Shown here: positions 1 through 7,999 of the stretch, piece after piece
Layout: each line of letters starts with the position of its first letter
How positions within the stretch are numbered: the stretch's first letter is position 1
NCBI GenBank assembly: GCA_036386415.1
Contig: DASVVT010000007.1
Location: 1 to 64,000, forward strand
DNA: 64,000 nucleotides
Reading direction: 5' to 3'
Origin: DASVVT01 sp036386415
Lineage (GTDB): Bacteria; Acidobacteriota; Blastocatellia; Pyrinomonadales; Pyrinomonadaceae
The notes under the pieces: model-generated
Database searches by the model: none
Seen by the model: only the letters and a program-made list of their open reading frames with translations
Told to the model about the DNA's origin: nothing
Position numbers and translations under genes: made by a program

Positions 1-32
1 TTGCAGATGAATTTACCAGCATCAGCAACATT

Positions 33-99
33 GTAGGGGCAGGGCTTGTCCCTGCCCGCTTTTGTTCGACCGGCGGGCAGGGACAAGCCCTGCCCCTAC
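33..99. repeat. Perfect 27-bp inverted repeat
   Basis: Positions 33-59 and 73-99 are exact reverse complements separated by 13 nt. Each arm is also self-complementary (GGGCAGGG / CCCTGCCC around a 5-nt centre), so the unit can fold as one long hairpin or as two small ones. It lies downstream of the glycine-zipper gene, which runs on the minus strand. No T-tract follows, so it is not a typical terminator. Confidence 0.85.
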
Positions 100-197
100 T
101 CTCATCTCTTACATCGTTAATTCATACGAAAACCGCTCTAGTATTACACGAAAGAACGTGCGCTCTCGGTTTTAGCCTCACGGCTTGCAAGAGCGTC

Positions 198-746
198 TCA
201 GCGACCATTGCAGTAGTAGCCGCTGCGGGCATAGCTGCGACGATAGCGATTACGAACGTCGTTGTATCGACCATAATCGTTATAGTAGCGACCGTAGTCG
301 CCGCCGTAGAGGTAGCGGCGACGATTACGCCTCGCAATCAGGTAGCCGGCGCTCGTTCCACCGCCGCCGAGCAGCGCGCCGATGCCTGCTCCACGTCCGC
401 CGCCCACCAATGTGCCGACGCCTGCGCCGAGCGCCGTGCCCGCGCCGATGGTCGCAAACGCCTGTCCGAACCGTCCGAGGCGGCGACGGCTGCGCCTGTT
501 CTTCAACAACCAGACGGCGGTTGCGCCGCCGCCGCCGAGGAGCGCGCCTGCGGCTGCACCGCGTCTGCCTCCGGCGAGCGCACCGACGCCCGCGCCGATG
601 CCTGTGCCCGCCAGCGCCGTCAGGATGGCGCGCCCGCGTGGGCCGAGGCGCGAGCGACGCCGCTGCTGCGCGAAGGTCGCGGGTGCGGCCAGCATGATGA
701 TGAGCGCCAGGCTGATAATCAACGAAGTAGAGATTTTCCTACGCAT
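198..746 (-). CDS. Secreted glycine-zipper protein
   Basis: This 182-residue protein begins with a signal peptide (MRRK, hydrophobic run, cleavage near TFAQ). Two Gly/Ala-rich segments of about 30 residues follow, each with spaced GxGxGxGxxxGG patterns typical of glycine-zipper membrane-spanning hairpins and separated by Arg-rich stretches (NRRSRRRLGR and ARRNRRRYLYG). The C-terminus is rich in Tyr, Arg and Asn. The two zippers look like an internal duplication. Known glycine-zipper proteins insert in or associate with the outer membrane; that role is inferred here. The plus-strand reading of the same DNA is a proline/arginine-rich shadow. No neighbour explains its function. Confidence 0.75.
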   Translation of the reverse strand: MRRKISTSLIISLALIIMLAAPATFAQQRRRSRLGPRGRAILTALAGTGIGAGVGALAGGRRGAAAGALLGGGGATAVWLLKNRRSRRRLGRFGQAFATIGAGTALGAGVGTLVGGGRGAGIGALLGGGGTSAGYLIARRNRRRYLYGGDYGRYYNDYGRYNDVRNRYRRSYARSGYYCNGR

Positions 747-1115
747 GATGTGTCATGGTCTCCTGGATTTTGACTTTTCCAAATGGACGAAGCCCGAGGT
801 CGGGTTTGAATGTCTCGGGTTCGGAATGTGTGTAGCTTCGGAGAGCGCGACTGCAATCGTCATGCCCGGCTGCTCTTTCAACCCTCAACACGCGAATGTA
901 ACTTTCATTGAAAAGAGTTCACGCGTCAGCGAGGAAAGCGGTTACACGATACGGTTTATTAAGCCACACCAAATCAGAAGTCGCGCCCCGCTCTGTGCGT
1001 TAATTTCCCTTTTAGTCATGCTCTCGGGAAATCTTTCAGCAATTGAATCAATCGCGTGAGCCTTGTGCTAAACTGCGCGTGACCCGAACATTAACCTCAG
1101 AGCAAAGGATACTTT
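747..1115. other. Gene-free stretch
   Basis: This 369-bp divergent region lies between the glycine-zipper gene and the aldo/keto reductase gene and should hold both promoters. An open plus-strand frame crosses part of it, but its composition and lack of a ribosome site argue against coding. I see no RNA or repeat signal here. Confidence 0.5.
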
Positions 1116-2234
1116 ATGCCTGTCAATGGCTGGGCAACGCTGGAAGGCACTGCGCGCTATCGCAATCGGCTGAAAGAGCGCACGGATGAGAATCATTTCC
1201 GTCTCGAACAGAAGCTGTGGCTCTCGTCCATCGGCTTGGGGACATACCTTGGCGATGCGGACGAAGCGACCGATCAGCGCTACACGGAGGCTGTCATGCA
1301 AGCCGTCTCGATGGGGGCGAACGTCATAGACACGGCGGCCAACTATCGTTTTCAAAGGAGCGAGAGATCAATCGGCGCGGCGCTCGAGCGTTTGATAGAG
1401 GCTGGGACGTGCGCGCGCGATGAAGTTGTGATCTGCACCAAGGGCGGCTACTTGCCTTTTGACGGAGCGCCGCCAAGGGATGTGCGCCGCTACGTGGAAG
1501 AGAGTTTCGTGCGCACGGGCATCGCCGAGTTCACGGACTTCGTCGGCGGCAGCCACTCCATGACGCCGCGCTACTTGCAGAGCCAGATAGACCAGTCGCT
1601 TGCGAACCTGAGGATCGACTCCGTAGACGTGTACTACATACACAATCCTGAGTCGCAACTCTCGGCCATCTCGCGCGAAGAGTTCGAGAAGCGATTGCGC
1701 GCCGCCTTCGAGACGCTGGAACAAAATATCGCAGAGGGCAAGATCAGGATGTACGGCGTGGCGACGTGGAACGGCTTTCGCGCCTCAACGGAAGCGCGCG
1801 GCTACCATTCGCTCGAACGCATGGTGCATCTGGCGCGCGAGGTCGGGGGCAAGGAGCACGGGTTTCGCTTCATACAGCTTCCCTTCAACCTCGCGATGCC
1901 GGAAGCGCTCACGACGGCAAACCAGACGCTCGACGAAGAGCACGTCTCGCTGCTTGAAGCGGCACGCGCGCTCGGCGTCACGGTGGTGGCGAGCGCCTCT
2001 ATCCTACAGGGCAAGGTCGCGCGCGGTCTCTCCGCAGACATACGCGAGCCGCTGGGCTCGCTGGCGACAGACGCGCAGACGGCCATTCAATTCGTGCGCT
2101 CCACGCCCGGCATCACCACCGCGCTCGTCGGCATGAGCCGCCTCGAACACGTCGAAGAGAACCTGCAACTCGCGCGCGTCGCCCCAGCCCTGACGGAGGA
2201 TTACCAGCGCCTGTTCGATGTGCCGGAAGAATAA
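1116..2234 (+). CDS. Aldo/keto reductase family protein
   Basis: This 372-residue protein has the AKR (TIM-barrel) pattern: GLGTYLGD near the N-terminus, NVIDTAANYR carrying the catalytic Asp and Tyr, CTKGGY, a YIHNPE strand in place of the usual LHxP, and a C-terminal STPGITTALVGMS segment that matches the NADPH-binding region. It should reduce or oxidise carbonyl/alcohol substrates with NAD(P)H in the cytoplasm; the substrate is unknown. The ATG at 1116 has an AAAGGA ribosome site about 6 nt upstream. The protein is longer than most AKRs (about 320) because of an N-terminal extension and an insertion around DFVGGSHSM. A hairpin element starts 6 bp after the stop. Confidence 0.88.
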   Translation: MPVNGWATLEGTARYRNRLKERTDENHFRLEQKLWLSSIGLGTYLGDADEATDQRYTEAVMQAVSMGANVIDTAANYRFQRSERSIGAALERLIEAGTCARDEVVICTKGGYLPFDGAPPRDVRRYVEESFVRTGIAEFTDFVGGSHSMTPRYLQSQIDQSLANLRIDSVDVYYIHNPESQLSAISREEFEKRLRAAFETLEQNIAEGKIRMYGVATWNGFRASTEARGYHSLERMVHLAREVGGKEHGFRFIQLPFNLAMPEALTTANQTLDEEHVSLLEAARALGVTVVASASILQGKVARGLSADIREPLGSLATDAQTAIQFVRSTPGITTALVGMSRLEHVEENLQLARVAPALTEDYQRLFDVPEE

Positions 2235-2240
2235 AAGCGA

Positions 2241-2344
2241 AGTCAGTAGTCAGTTGTCCGTTGTCCGTTGTTTGTGCAGCGCCCCTTGCGCTGCCAAGAT
2301 TCAAGTACGGGTGGCGAAACAACTGACTACTGACCACTGACAAC
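2241..2344. repeat. CAGTAGT-family hairpin element (copy 1, mixed units)
   Basis: The left arm (2242-2273) reads GTCAGTAGTCAG and then GTTGTCC units. The right arm (2317-2344) is its approximate complement. The loop contains its own small stem (GCAGCGC / GCGCTGC, 2276-2294). It separates the aldo/keto reductase and DUF962 genes. Confidence 0.75.
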
Positions 2345-2362
2345 CTGTTTTTGGAGGCTGTG

Positions 2363-2707
2363 ATGTCCCAGCAAGAGATGAGATCGTTTACGGAGTTCTG
2401 GCCGCACTACGTGGCGGAGCATAGCAAGCCCGCGACGCGTGCGCTGCACGCGGTGGGGACGACGGTCGGGCTGGCGTGCGCTGCCGCATTGGTTGTGCGC
2501 GGGAAGTGGCGGCTGTTGCCGCTCGCCTTCATTCCCGGCTACGCCGCCGCATGGGCCGGACACTTCTTCATCGAACACAACCGTCCCGCCACCTTTCAGC
2601 ATCCCCTCTGGTCATTCGTCGCCGACTACAAGATGATCGGCCTGATGCTCACCGGCAAAATGGAGGAAGAGATTGAACGGACAAAAGAAGTAGTCAGTAG
2701 TCAGTAG
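2363..2707 (+). CDS. DUF962 / Mpo1-like membrane protein
   Basis: This 114-residue protein has the DUF962 signature: FTEFWPHYVAEHSKPATR at the N-terminus, two hydrophobic helices, and HFFIEHNRPATFQHP with conserved histidines. The yeast member Mpo1 is an Fe(II)-dependent dioxygenase of 2-hydroxy fatty acid alpha-oxidation at the membrane; a similar reaction is possible but unproven here. I chose the ATG at 2363 because GGAGG lies 5 nt upstream; an upstream TTG in frame is less likely. The last residues (VVSSQ) and the TAG stop are read from the left arm of the following hairpin element, so the native C-terminus was probably altered. Confidence 0.82.
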   Translation: MSQQEMRSFTEFWPHYVAEHSKPATRALHAVGTTVGLACAAALVVRGKWRLLPLAFIPGYAAAWAGHFFIEHNRPATFQHPLWSFVADYKMIGLMLTGKMEEEIERTKEVVSSQ

Positions 2708-2788
2708 GCGCTTCGCGTTGTGGGGGCTGAAGCTTTCACCCGGATGATTCGCTGGCGAATGCCTTTCTACTGACTATTGTCTACTGTT
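2690..2788. repeat. CAGTAGT-family hairpin element (copy 2)
   Basis: The left arm 2690-2707 and right arm 2764-2788 flank a loop of about 56 nt that is related, in inverted orientation, to the loop of the copy at 16758. The left arm supplies the stop of DUF962 (TAG 2705-2707). The right arm supplies the stop of the convergent acyltransferase (complement of 2781-2783). Confidence 0.9.
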
Positions 2789-4136
2789 CCTGCGCCGCTT
2801 CGTCCCCAAGCGCGAGAATCTCTTCGTGTATGGCGCGACGCTCGGCGAGTAGTTGGAGGAAGAACCACCGGCGGCGGATGAAGAAGGCGAGAGCTTTGAC
2901 GCCGCCGGTGAAACGATCAAGCTCTTCGGAAAAGATCACCGCCGCATAGCCCGCCACAGGTGTCAGCAGCAGCGCCGCGAGCGCAGTCTTCCATCCCGCG
3001 AGCGCGTAACAAATGAACGCGATGCCCGCCCACGTTAAAGGGAACAGCAGCATGGCCGCGATGATCTTGATGGTCGAGACCACGTCGTCCGCTTCGTACG
3101 AGAATTTAGTGGCGAAGTAGCCCGCCAGCCTGTAAGCGGGATAATGCAGGAGCGCGCCTGCTATGGCGAGCGGAGAGAGCAGTAGAAAGGGTAAGAGACG
3201 TTTCAAGGCGTAGCGTGCGACCCGCCCGGATGAAACACCGGAGGCCGACAGGTCTTCAAGGTCTAGACCGGCGTGCTTCAACTCCTCCTCGTAACGCCTG
3301 ATGCGCGCTTCGAGCGCGGCGAGGCGCTCGAAGGAGCGCGCACGATGAAAGGCGTAGCCCTCTATGAAGCGACGCCGCAATTGAAGCTCGCGCGCGAGGC
3401 TCGAACCTTCACCTTGCGCTCCCTGATCGACGGACGAAAAGATGCGCTCTGCTCTACTGATTGTGGCGAGCGCTTCGTCATGTTCGGCATTCAGGACGAC
3501 TTGACGCAATGCTGATTCGATGCGGTCAGACAATGCGCGCACCGCCTCGCGCGGCGGATTGCCATCCTCTTCGAGCGTGACGGGTTCGACCATCACGGGC
3601 TCGCCGAAATAGAGAAGAGCGGCGCTGCGAAAGGTCGTCTTAGAGGTGTAGTAGAGCCCTGCGGGCACAATCTTCTGATGAAATGCTTCGCCATTTGAAG
3701 AAGAAGCGGCAGCCAGCGCAATGCGCGCCGCGCCTGTCTTGAGCGGGAGCAGGCGCGGCTCGTTGTGCGAGACGCCTTCGGGGCAGATCGCAATCGTGCC
3801 TCCACGCTTGAGGAGCGCGCGGCATTTCTCGAACGTCTCGCGGTTGCGCGACACGTCCTCGCCCGCGTCCTGCCGCCTGTAGACCGGAATCGCCTCCAGC
3901 GCGCGCACTAAGTAACCGATCACAGGCATCCGAAACAGAGGCGACTTCGCCAGGAAGGAGACGCGGCGCGGCGCAAGGCACAGGATGAAGACCGGATCGA
4001 CGAGACCGTTCGGATGATTGAGGGCGAAGATCACAGGGCCTGTCGTGGGGACGCGTTCGAGCCCTGCGACCTCTATGTGGCGAAAGAAGATGCGCAAGGC
4101 CAGCTTGAGTATCGCGCAAAGGATTCGCCTCGTCAT
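2781..4136 (-). CDS. PlsC-like glycerolipid acyltransferase
   Basis: This 451-residue protein carries an N-terminal acyltransferase domain: the HX4D catalytic motif (NHPNGLVD, residues about 39-46), a substrate-binding FLAKSPLF block and PEGVSH (about residue 118). These are typical of 1-acylglycerol-3-phosphate and glycerol-3-phosphate acyltransferases that make phosphatidic acid at the inner membrane. The second half has an Arg/Glu-rich helical stretch (residues about 260-300) and then several transmembrane segments, which is longer than a plain PlsC (about 250). The exact substrate cannot be read from sequence. Its terminal TAG lies in a hairpin-element arm. It converges with the DUF962 gene, also a lipid-linked family. 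Confidence 0.85.
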   Translation of the reverse strand: MTRRILCAILKLALRIFFRHIEVAGLERVPTTGPVIFALNHPNGLVDPVFILCLAPRRVSFLAKSPLFRMPVIGYLVRALEAIPVYRRQDAGEDVSRNRETFEKCRALLKRGGTIAICPEGVSHNEPRLLPLKTGAARIALAAASSSNGEAFHQKIVPAGLYYTSKTTFRSAALLYFGEPVMVEPVTLEEDGNPPREAVRALSDRIESALRQVVLNAEHDEALATISRAERIFSSVDQGAQGEGSSLARELQLRRRFIEGYAFHRARSFERLAALEARIRRYEEELKHAGLDLEDLSASGVSSGRVARYALKRLLPFLLLSPLAIAGALLHYPAYRLAGYFATKFSYEADDVVSTIKIIAAMLLFPLTWAGIAFICYALAGWKTALAALLLTPVAGYAAVIFSEELDRFTGGVKALAFFIRRRWFFLQLLAERRAIHEEILALGDEAAQEQ

Positions 4137-4296
4137 GCGTTCTTAGTCTCCTGCCAAAGCTTTGGAATGGCTAGAGGCCGTGTTGCAGTTCTTAAAGTAT
4201 CACAGTTCGATGGACGATGATGAGGAGAAGCACTCTACGGGCGCATCAGTGGAATGATTTACTAGAAATGAGCCTGGCTGGCGGCTTATCTCTCTT

Positions 4297-4722
4297 CTAA
4301 ACTTGACCGCCAATCCATACCCCCACGATCACCCCGATCATGCTGAACGCCCACTTTTGGGTCTCCTCTCCATATTTGTTGGAGAGAATTACATACAGAG
4401 CTGCAACAAGGATGATGGTCGAAAAAATCAGCTTTGGCACAAACCTGTAGAGACTTTCGCCCATCGGCGTTTCAACGGCCTTCTCAGACAATCCTTTTTT
4501 TTCATGTTTGAGCGTCTCTATTTCTTTCGAGGCTTTGGTTATTTCTTCCCTAACATCTTCCTTAGTGGCATTACTTTTCGCATACACCAATTTTTCCTGG
4601 ACTGCATTAAATTGCCGCACCTGTTCCTGACGCGCTTTGTAAGCACCGTATTCCAGGAATCCGGAAATGATCGCCAACAAGGCAGCAATTATGGTCAAAA
4701 TAATCGCCGGTTTTCTATACAT
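4297..4722 (-). CDS. Small two-TM coiled-coil membrane protein, function unknown
   Basis: I place the start at the ATG at 4722 because GGAGGA lies 8 nt upstream (4731-4736); an in-frame GTG at 4863 would add 47 residues but has no good ribosome site. The 141-residue product has a transmembrane helix near the N-terminus (PAIILTIIAALLAIISGF), a charged Lys/Glu coiled-coil segment and two more hydrophobic stretches at the C-terminus (FSTIILVAALYVIL and MIGVIVGVWIGG). I recognise no family. The gene is less GC-rich than its neighbours, which may point to separate ancestry. Confidence 0.65.
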   Translation of the reverse strand: MYRKPAIILTIIAALLAIISGFLEYGAYKARQEQVRQFNAVQEKLVYAKSNATKEDVREEITKASKEIETLKHEKKGLSEKAVETPMGESLYRFVPKLIFSTIILVAALYVILSNKYGEETQKWAFSMIGVIVGVWIGGQV

Positions 4723-5107
4723 TACGAGCCTCCTCCTTTCCTTCTCCGAAGTAAGTTGATACCGTGCGCATAATTTCGTATGAGACTCTTCTATCAGTCT
4801 CGTCCATTCCACAGATGTTAATTTTCGGTCATCGACGGTATGTCTATAATTGTGTTTAAGCACCTCTTCGGTAGCATCTCACATGCTCACAGGTGCGTGA
4901 GGCCGACGAGGCTCTGATGAGCAAGCGCACCTTATTCCCGGCACTAGGTAGATGTCAATGGTAAGGGGTAGATAATGGAGGCTTAATAGTTACACGCACA
5001 CCTCCTGCTGCGTCAACGCGCCCGCGCTCGCAGCAATTAATTTCATCACCTTAATATTCATTCGGATGACGCATCTTTGCGCTCCTTTCTGGAGGCCGGG
5101 AGGATCA
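4723..5107. other. Gene-free stretch
   Basis: This 385-bp region lies upstream of the small membrane protein and downstream of the GntR gene. It presumably holds the promoter of the former. I see no hairpin element, RNA or additional gene. Confidence 0.45.
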
Positions 5108-6019
5108 CTACTTGGTCAGAAACTGCTCGACGAAGCTGCGCAGTTCCGCGAGGGATGCATCGGAGATGATGCGAAAGATGCGCGCGTGGCAACCTGTGGG
5201 GAGTTGTCCGGCAGTCAACGTGTCCGTGATAACGAAGGAGCTTGAGCGCAGTCCCCTCTGCCATCCGGCACGGCGCGCATCGCGGAAGTTGAGAGCCGTG
5301 GGGTCAAGTCCGGCGGCGACGAGAATGGCTCGTGACCAGCGCAGGAATTCGGGCCAGCGCGAGACGACCGTCAAGAGCGCGTCCGGCGCAGGCGGTCGTT
5401 CTCCCTGTAAAGATTCGGGCACTGAGCGCGAGTGAAGGAACAGGCATGAGACGCGTGGCGGCAGCGCTTGACGCACACGCTCGGCCTGCCCGTACATCGC
5501 CAGGGGCTGAGCGCCTGCGAGCAGCTTTTGCCCGGCGCAGTCTTCCGGGCTCGCTCCCGAAACGGGAAAGCCCGTCGCCTCTTTGATCTCTGCGACGAGA
5601 ATGCTGCGCAGTTCCGCGTCCGCTTCGATGAGGAGGAGATGGTCGGGCGGCTGTAGCTTGAGCCAGTGCTTGATGCCCGCTGTAATCTCGGCCAGCGAGA
5701 AGCCACGGCTGCGCGCCATCCGCAGGAAGGCCGCGATCAACTGATCCAGTTCAAGGCGCGTGTCGAGCGCGGCGTCTTCGGCCAGCGGGCGGACGTAAAC
5801 GCCGCTCCCACGACGAAACTCCACCCACCCGCGTCTCGCCAGATCACGATATGCGGCGCTGACAGTGTTCGGATGTATGTGATGGCGACGTGCCAGCTCG
5901 CGCGTGCTCGGCAAACGCTGCCCCGGCTTCAGGTCGGAACTCGCGATGCCGAGCACGATCTGCGTCGTCAGTTGCTCGCGCAATGGCACTTCGCTGTTCT
6001 TCGAGAGCCAGAGCCGCAT
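5108..6019 (-). CDS. GntR-family transcriptional regulator
   Basis: This 303-residue protein has an N-terminal GntR winged helix-turn-helix (residues about 8-78), with PGQRLPSTRELARRH as recognition-helix region and RRGSGVYV as wing. The remaining 220 residues form a second domain without aminotransferase (MocR) or UTRA motifs that I can recognise; it contains LLLIEADAELR and a phosphate-binding-like stretch. It probably represses or activates genes in response to an unknown ligand. It is about 95 bp downstream of the Gly/Lys-rich gene on the same strand, separated by a hairpin element, so an operon is possible. GntR members of the YtrA type are much shorter. Confidence 0.85.
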   Translation of the reverse strand: MRLWLSKNSEVPLREQLTTQIVLGIASSDLKPGQRLPSTRELARRHHIHPNTVSAAYRDLARRGWVEFRRGSGVYVRPLAEDAALDTRLELDQLIAAFLRMARSRGFSLAEITAGIKHWLKLQPPDHLLLIEADAELRSILVAEIKEATGFPVSGASPEDCAGQKLLAGAQPLAMYGQAERVRQALPPRVSCLFLHSRSVPESLQGERPPAPDALLTVVSRWPEFLRWSRAILVAAGLDPTALNFRDARRAGWQRGLRSSSFVITDTLTAGQLPTGCHARIFRIISDASLAELRSFVEQFLTK

Positions 6020-6026
6020 CAGGGAA

Positions 6027-6113
6027 AGTCTAGAGTCAGGAGTCTGGAGTCTGGAGTCAAACAGCTAGTTCTTTCTTTTGACTACAGACTCCAGCCTCCT
6101 GACTCCTGACTGT
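6027..6113. repeat. Hairpin element, GTCTGGA-type arms
   Basis: The left arm (6027-6059) consists of GTCAGGA/GTCTGGA heptamers. The right arm (6081-6113) is the approximate complement, with a loop of about 21 nt. It fills the whole gap between the GntR start and the end of the extended Gly/Lys-rich gene. Confidence 0.8.
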
Positions 6114-6114
6114 T

Positions 6115-6252
6115 CTATCGCCTTTTCCGGCCACGTCCGGTCAGCGAATCAATAACGTTGGTGAGGGCTGCTGCTCCTCTGCCCACAGTCTCGGCCAGGG
6201 TGGTGGCGACGCCTCCGGCAGCGCGAGTGGCTGCTTTTCCGGTAGAGCTACC
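6115..6252 (-). pseudogene. In-frame C-terminal extension beyond TAG of the Gly/Lys-rich gene
   Basis: Immediately after the TAG at 6253-6255 (minus strand) the same frame stays open for 45 codons to a second TAG at 6115-6117. The segment is not low complexity: it has an Ala/Thr/Val amphipathic stretch (VATTLAETVGRGAAALTNVI) and a basic end (GRGRKRR). This looks like the original C-terminus cut off by a nonsense change, or reached by stop-codon readthrough. A sequencing error is also possible. Confidence 0.5.
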
Positions 6253-7227
6253 CTAGCCACCCCCTTTTCTGCCGCCTTTTGAGCCTCCAGAGCGACTACC
6301 GCCGCCGCCACCTTTTTTGCCTCCCTTGGCCGCACCTTTCGCGCCGCCTTTTCTGGCTCCACCACCACTTCCTGCGCCGCCAGATCGAGCGCCGCCCTTG
6401 GCACCACCCTTCGAGCCTGCACCCTTCGAGCCGCCTTTCGAACCGCCGCCTTTAGCGCCGCCTTTCGAGCCGCCGCTCGCGCCACCCTTGCTGGCTCCGC
6501 CGCCGCCTGCGCTGCCACGGCCACCGCCAGCGCCGCGTGTGCCACCACCAGCGCCACCACGGCCACCTTTCGAGCCACCTCTGGCTCCGCCTTTAGCGCC
6601 GCCCTTTGAGCCGCCCTTCGCGCCGCCTTGACCACCACCTTTAGCGCCACCTTTCGAGCCGCCCTTGGCTCCGCCTTTCGAGCTACCGGCTTTAGCTCCA
6701 CCTCCTGCGCCGCCAGATCGAGCGCCGCCCTTGGCACCGCCACCGCCTCCGCTACTACTACTACTGCGGCCACCTTTGGAGCCGCCGCCTTTTGAGGCTC
6801 CGCCTTTAGCGCTACCACCCTTGCTGGCTCCGCCGCCGCCTGCGCTGCCACGGCCACCGCCTCCGCCGCGTGTGCCACCACCACCGCCGCCAGCGCCGCC
6901 TCGACCTCCGCCAGCGCCAGTGCTGCTGCCGCCGCCGCTGCTTGTGCCGCCGCCGCTTGTGCCACCGCCGCCCGTGCTGCCTCCGCTTGCGCCGCCACCA
7001 CCGGCGCCGCCTCCGGCTTCACCGCCGCCACCGGCGCTACCTGCGCCAGCACTTCCACCGGAGGTTCCGGCACCTATCCCGGTCGCGCGGCCAATGGCCT
7101 GACCACCGCCGCCGCCGCCGCCACTGCCGCCGGCATCTCCAGCACCACCCGTCATCTCATCGCGCAGATCATCATCGTTCCGGCCTTCGGCACGATTGAG
7201 ATCATCGTCGTTACCTTGTTCTGCCAT
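6253..7227 (-). CDS. Gly/Lys/Ser-rich low-complexity protein (KGG-type repeats)
   Basis: This frame is preferred over the overlapping Ala/Val-rich minus frame and the Pro-rich plus frames because it begins at an ATG with AAGGAG about 10 nt upstream and has a normal acidic N-terminus (MAEQGNDDDLNRAEGRNDDD) containing a repeated NDDDL motif. The rest is almost entirely GG, KGG, SKGG and AKGG repeats (324 residues to the first TAG). The charge pattern (acidic head, strongly basic tail) suggests nucleic-acid or surface binding, but no function is established; similarity to bacterial KGG stress proteins is only compositional. The frame continues in register after the TAG. Confidence 0.6.
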   Translation of the reverse strand: MAEQGNDDDLNRAEGRNDDDLRDEMTGGAGDAGGSGGGGGGGQAIGRATGIGAGTSGGSAGAGSAGGGGEAGGGAGGGGASGGSTGGGGTSGGGTSSGGGSSTGAGGGRGGAGGGGGGTRGGGGGRGSAGGGGASKGGSAKGGASKGGGSKGGRSSSSSGGGGGAKGGARSGGAGGGAKAGSSKGGAKGGSKGGAKGGGQGGAKGGSKGGAKGGARGGSKGGRGGAGGGTRGAGGGRGSAGGGGASKGGASGGSKGGAKGGGSKGGSKGAGSKGGAKGGARSGGAGSGGGARKGGAKGAAKGGKKGGGGGSRSGGSKGGRKGGG

Positions 7228-7356
7228 CGCTTGTTCGCTCCTTTTTGGTGATCTTCCTTATGTTCAGGGGGTTTTGTATCAGTGGTACATAATCGCGATT
7301 ACCGTGCGGCGGAGAATATCACAATTTGCATCTACGGTGTTCAGCCTTTCTCGCCA

Positions 7357-7378
7357 AGGTGAAAAAATTTTTTCACCT
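7357..7378. promoter_or_regulatory. Perfect 22-bp palindrome
   Basis: AGGTGAAAAAA and its exact complement TTTTTTCACCT meet without a loop. The site is 67 bp upstream of the DUF2721 start, in the divergent region shared with the Gly/Lys-rich gene. It could be an operator for a dimeric regulator. As RNA it could also act as an A/T-rich hairpin. Confidence 0.5.
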
Positions 7379-7444
7379 CAACCCGACGGGTTGCTCTCAC
7401 ACCTCTTTAGCCATATAAATGTAGTATCACCGAGCAGCTCGAAA

Positions 7445-7999
7445 ATGGATGCTCTCTCTTCATCGCTCGCCGTTCTGACGGCCATGATTACCCCCGCCGT
7501 GCTGATCTCGGCCTGCGGGACGATGATCCTTTCGACCTCGACGCGCCTGGGACGCGTCGTGGATCGGGTGCGCGCGCTCTCAGACCGGCTTGAGGAGCTG
7601 GCGCACGAGCCTACGGCGACCGAGCTGGAGTTTTACGAAGAGCGTCGCTCCGTGATCTTCGAGCAACTGGACAAGCTGACCAGCCGCGCGCGCATCCTGC
7701 AACGCTGCATGGTCACCTTTTACCTGGCGCTCGGCATCTTCGTTTCGACGAGCGTCGCCATCGGGATCGTCGCCGTCTCCGGCGCTCGCTACCACTGGAT
7801 ACCGATTGTCACCGGACTGATCGGGGCCTGCTTCCTCTTTTATGGCAGCATGCTTCTCATCTTCGAGGCGCGGCTCGCTCTCTCCACCATCCACACGGAG
7901 ATGGATTTCATCTGGCAGCTCAGCACGCGGTTTGCTCCTGCCACACTGGTGGAAAAGCATAAGCCGCACAAGGTGCACTTCAGGCGCGAACATGGATAA
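7445..7999 (+). CDS. DUF2721 membrane protein
   Basis: I start at the ATG at 7445; the long upstream in-frame stretch has no ribosome site and no protein-like composition. The 184-residue product matches DUF2721: N-terminal hydrophobic helix (AMITPAVLISACG), a polar helical region with RVVDRVRAL and YEERR, then two transmembrane helices (FYLALGIFVSTSVAIGIVAV and IPIVTGLIGACFLFYGSML). Function is unknown. It overlaps the radical SAM gene by 8 bp, so the two are translationally coupled. A perfect palindrome lies just upstream. Confidence 0.75.
   Translation: MDALSSSLAVLTAMITPAVLISACGTMILSTSTRLGRVVDRVRALSDRLEELAHEPTATELEFYEERRSVIFEQLDKLTSRARILQRCMVTFYLALGIFVSTSVAIGIVAVSGARYHWIPIVTGLIGACFLFYGSMLLIFEARLALSTIHTEMDFIWQLSTRFAPATLVEKHKPHKVHFRREHG

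Noticed and set aside
185..1059. Two overlapping plus-strand frames opposite the glycine-zipper gene
   Set aside because: Arg/Pro-rich shadows of the zipper repeat, without ribosome sites.
2690..2788. Heptamer hairpins considered as ordinary Rho-independent terminators
   Set aside because: Arms are AT/GC mixed, the loops are long, there is no T-tract, and copies also lie between genes that look co-transcribed (ribH-nusB-cheY-cheA).
6141..7073. Long Ala/Val-rich minus-strand frame and Pro-rich plus-strand frames over the Gly/Lys-rich gene
   Set aside because: They are shifted readings of the GGX repeat. Only the glycine frame has a ribosome site and a normal N-terminus.
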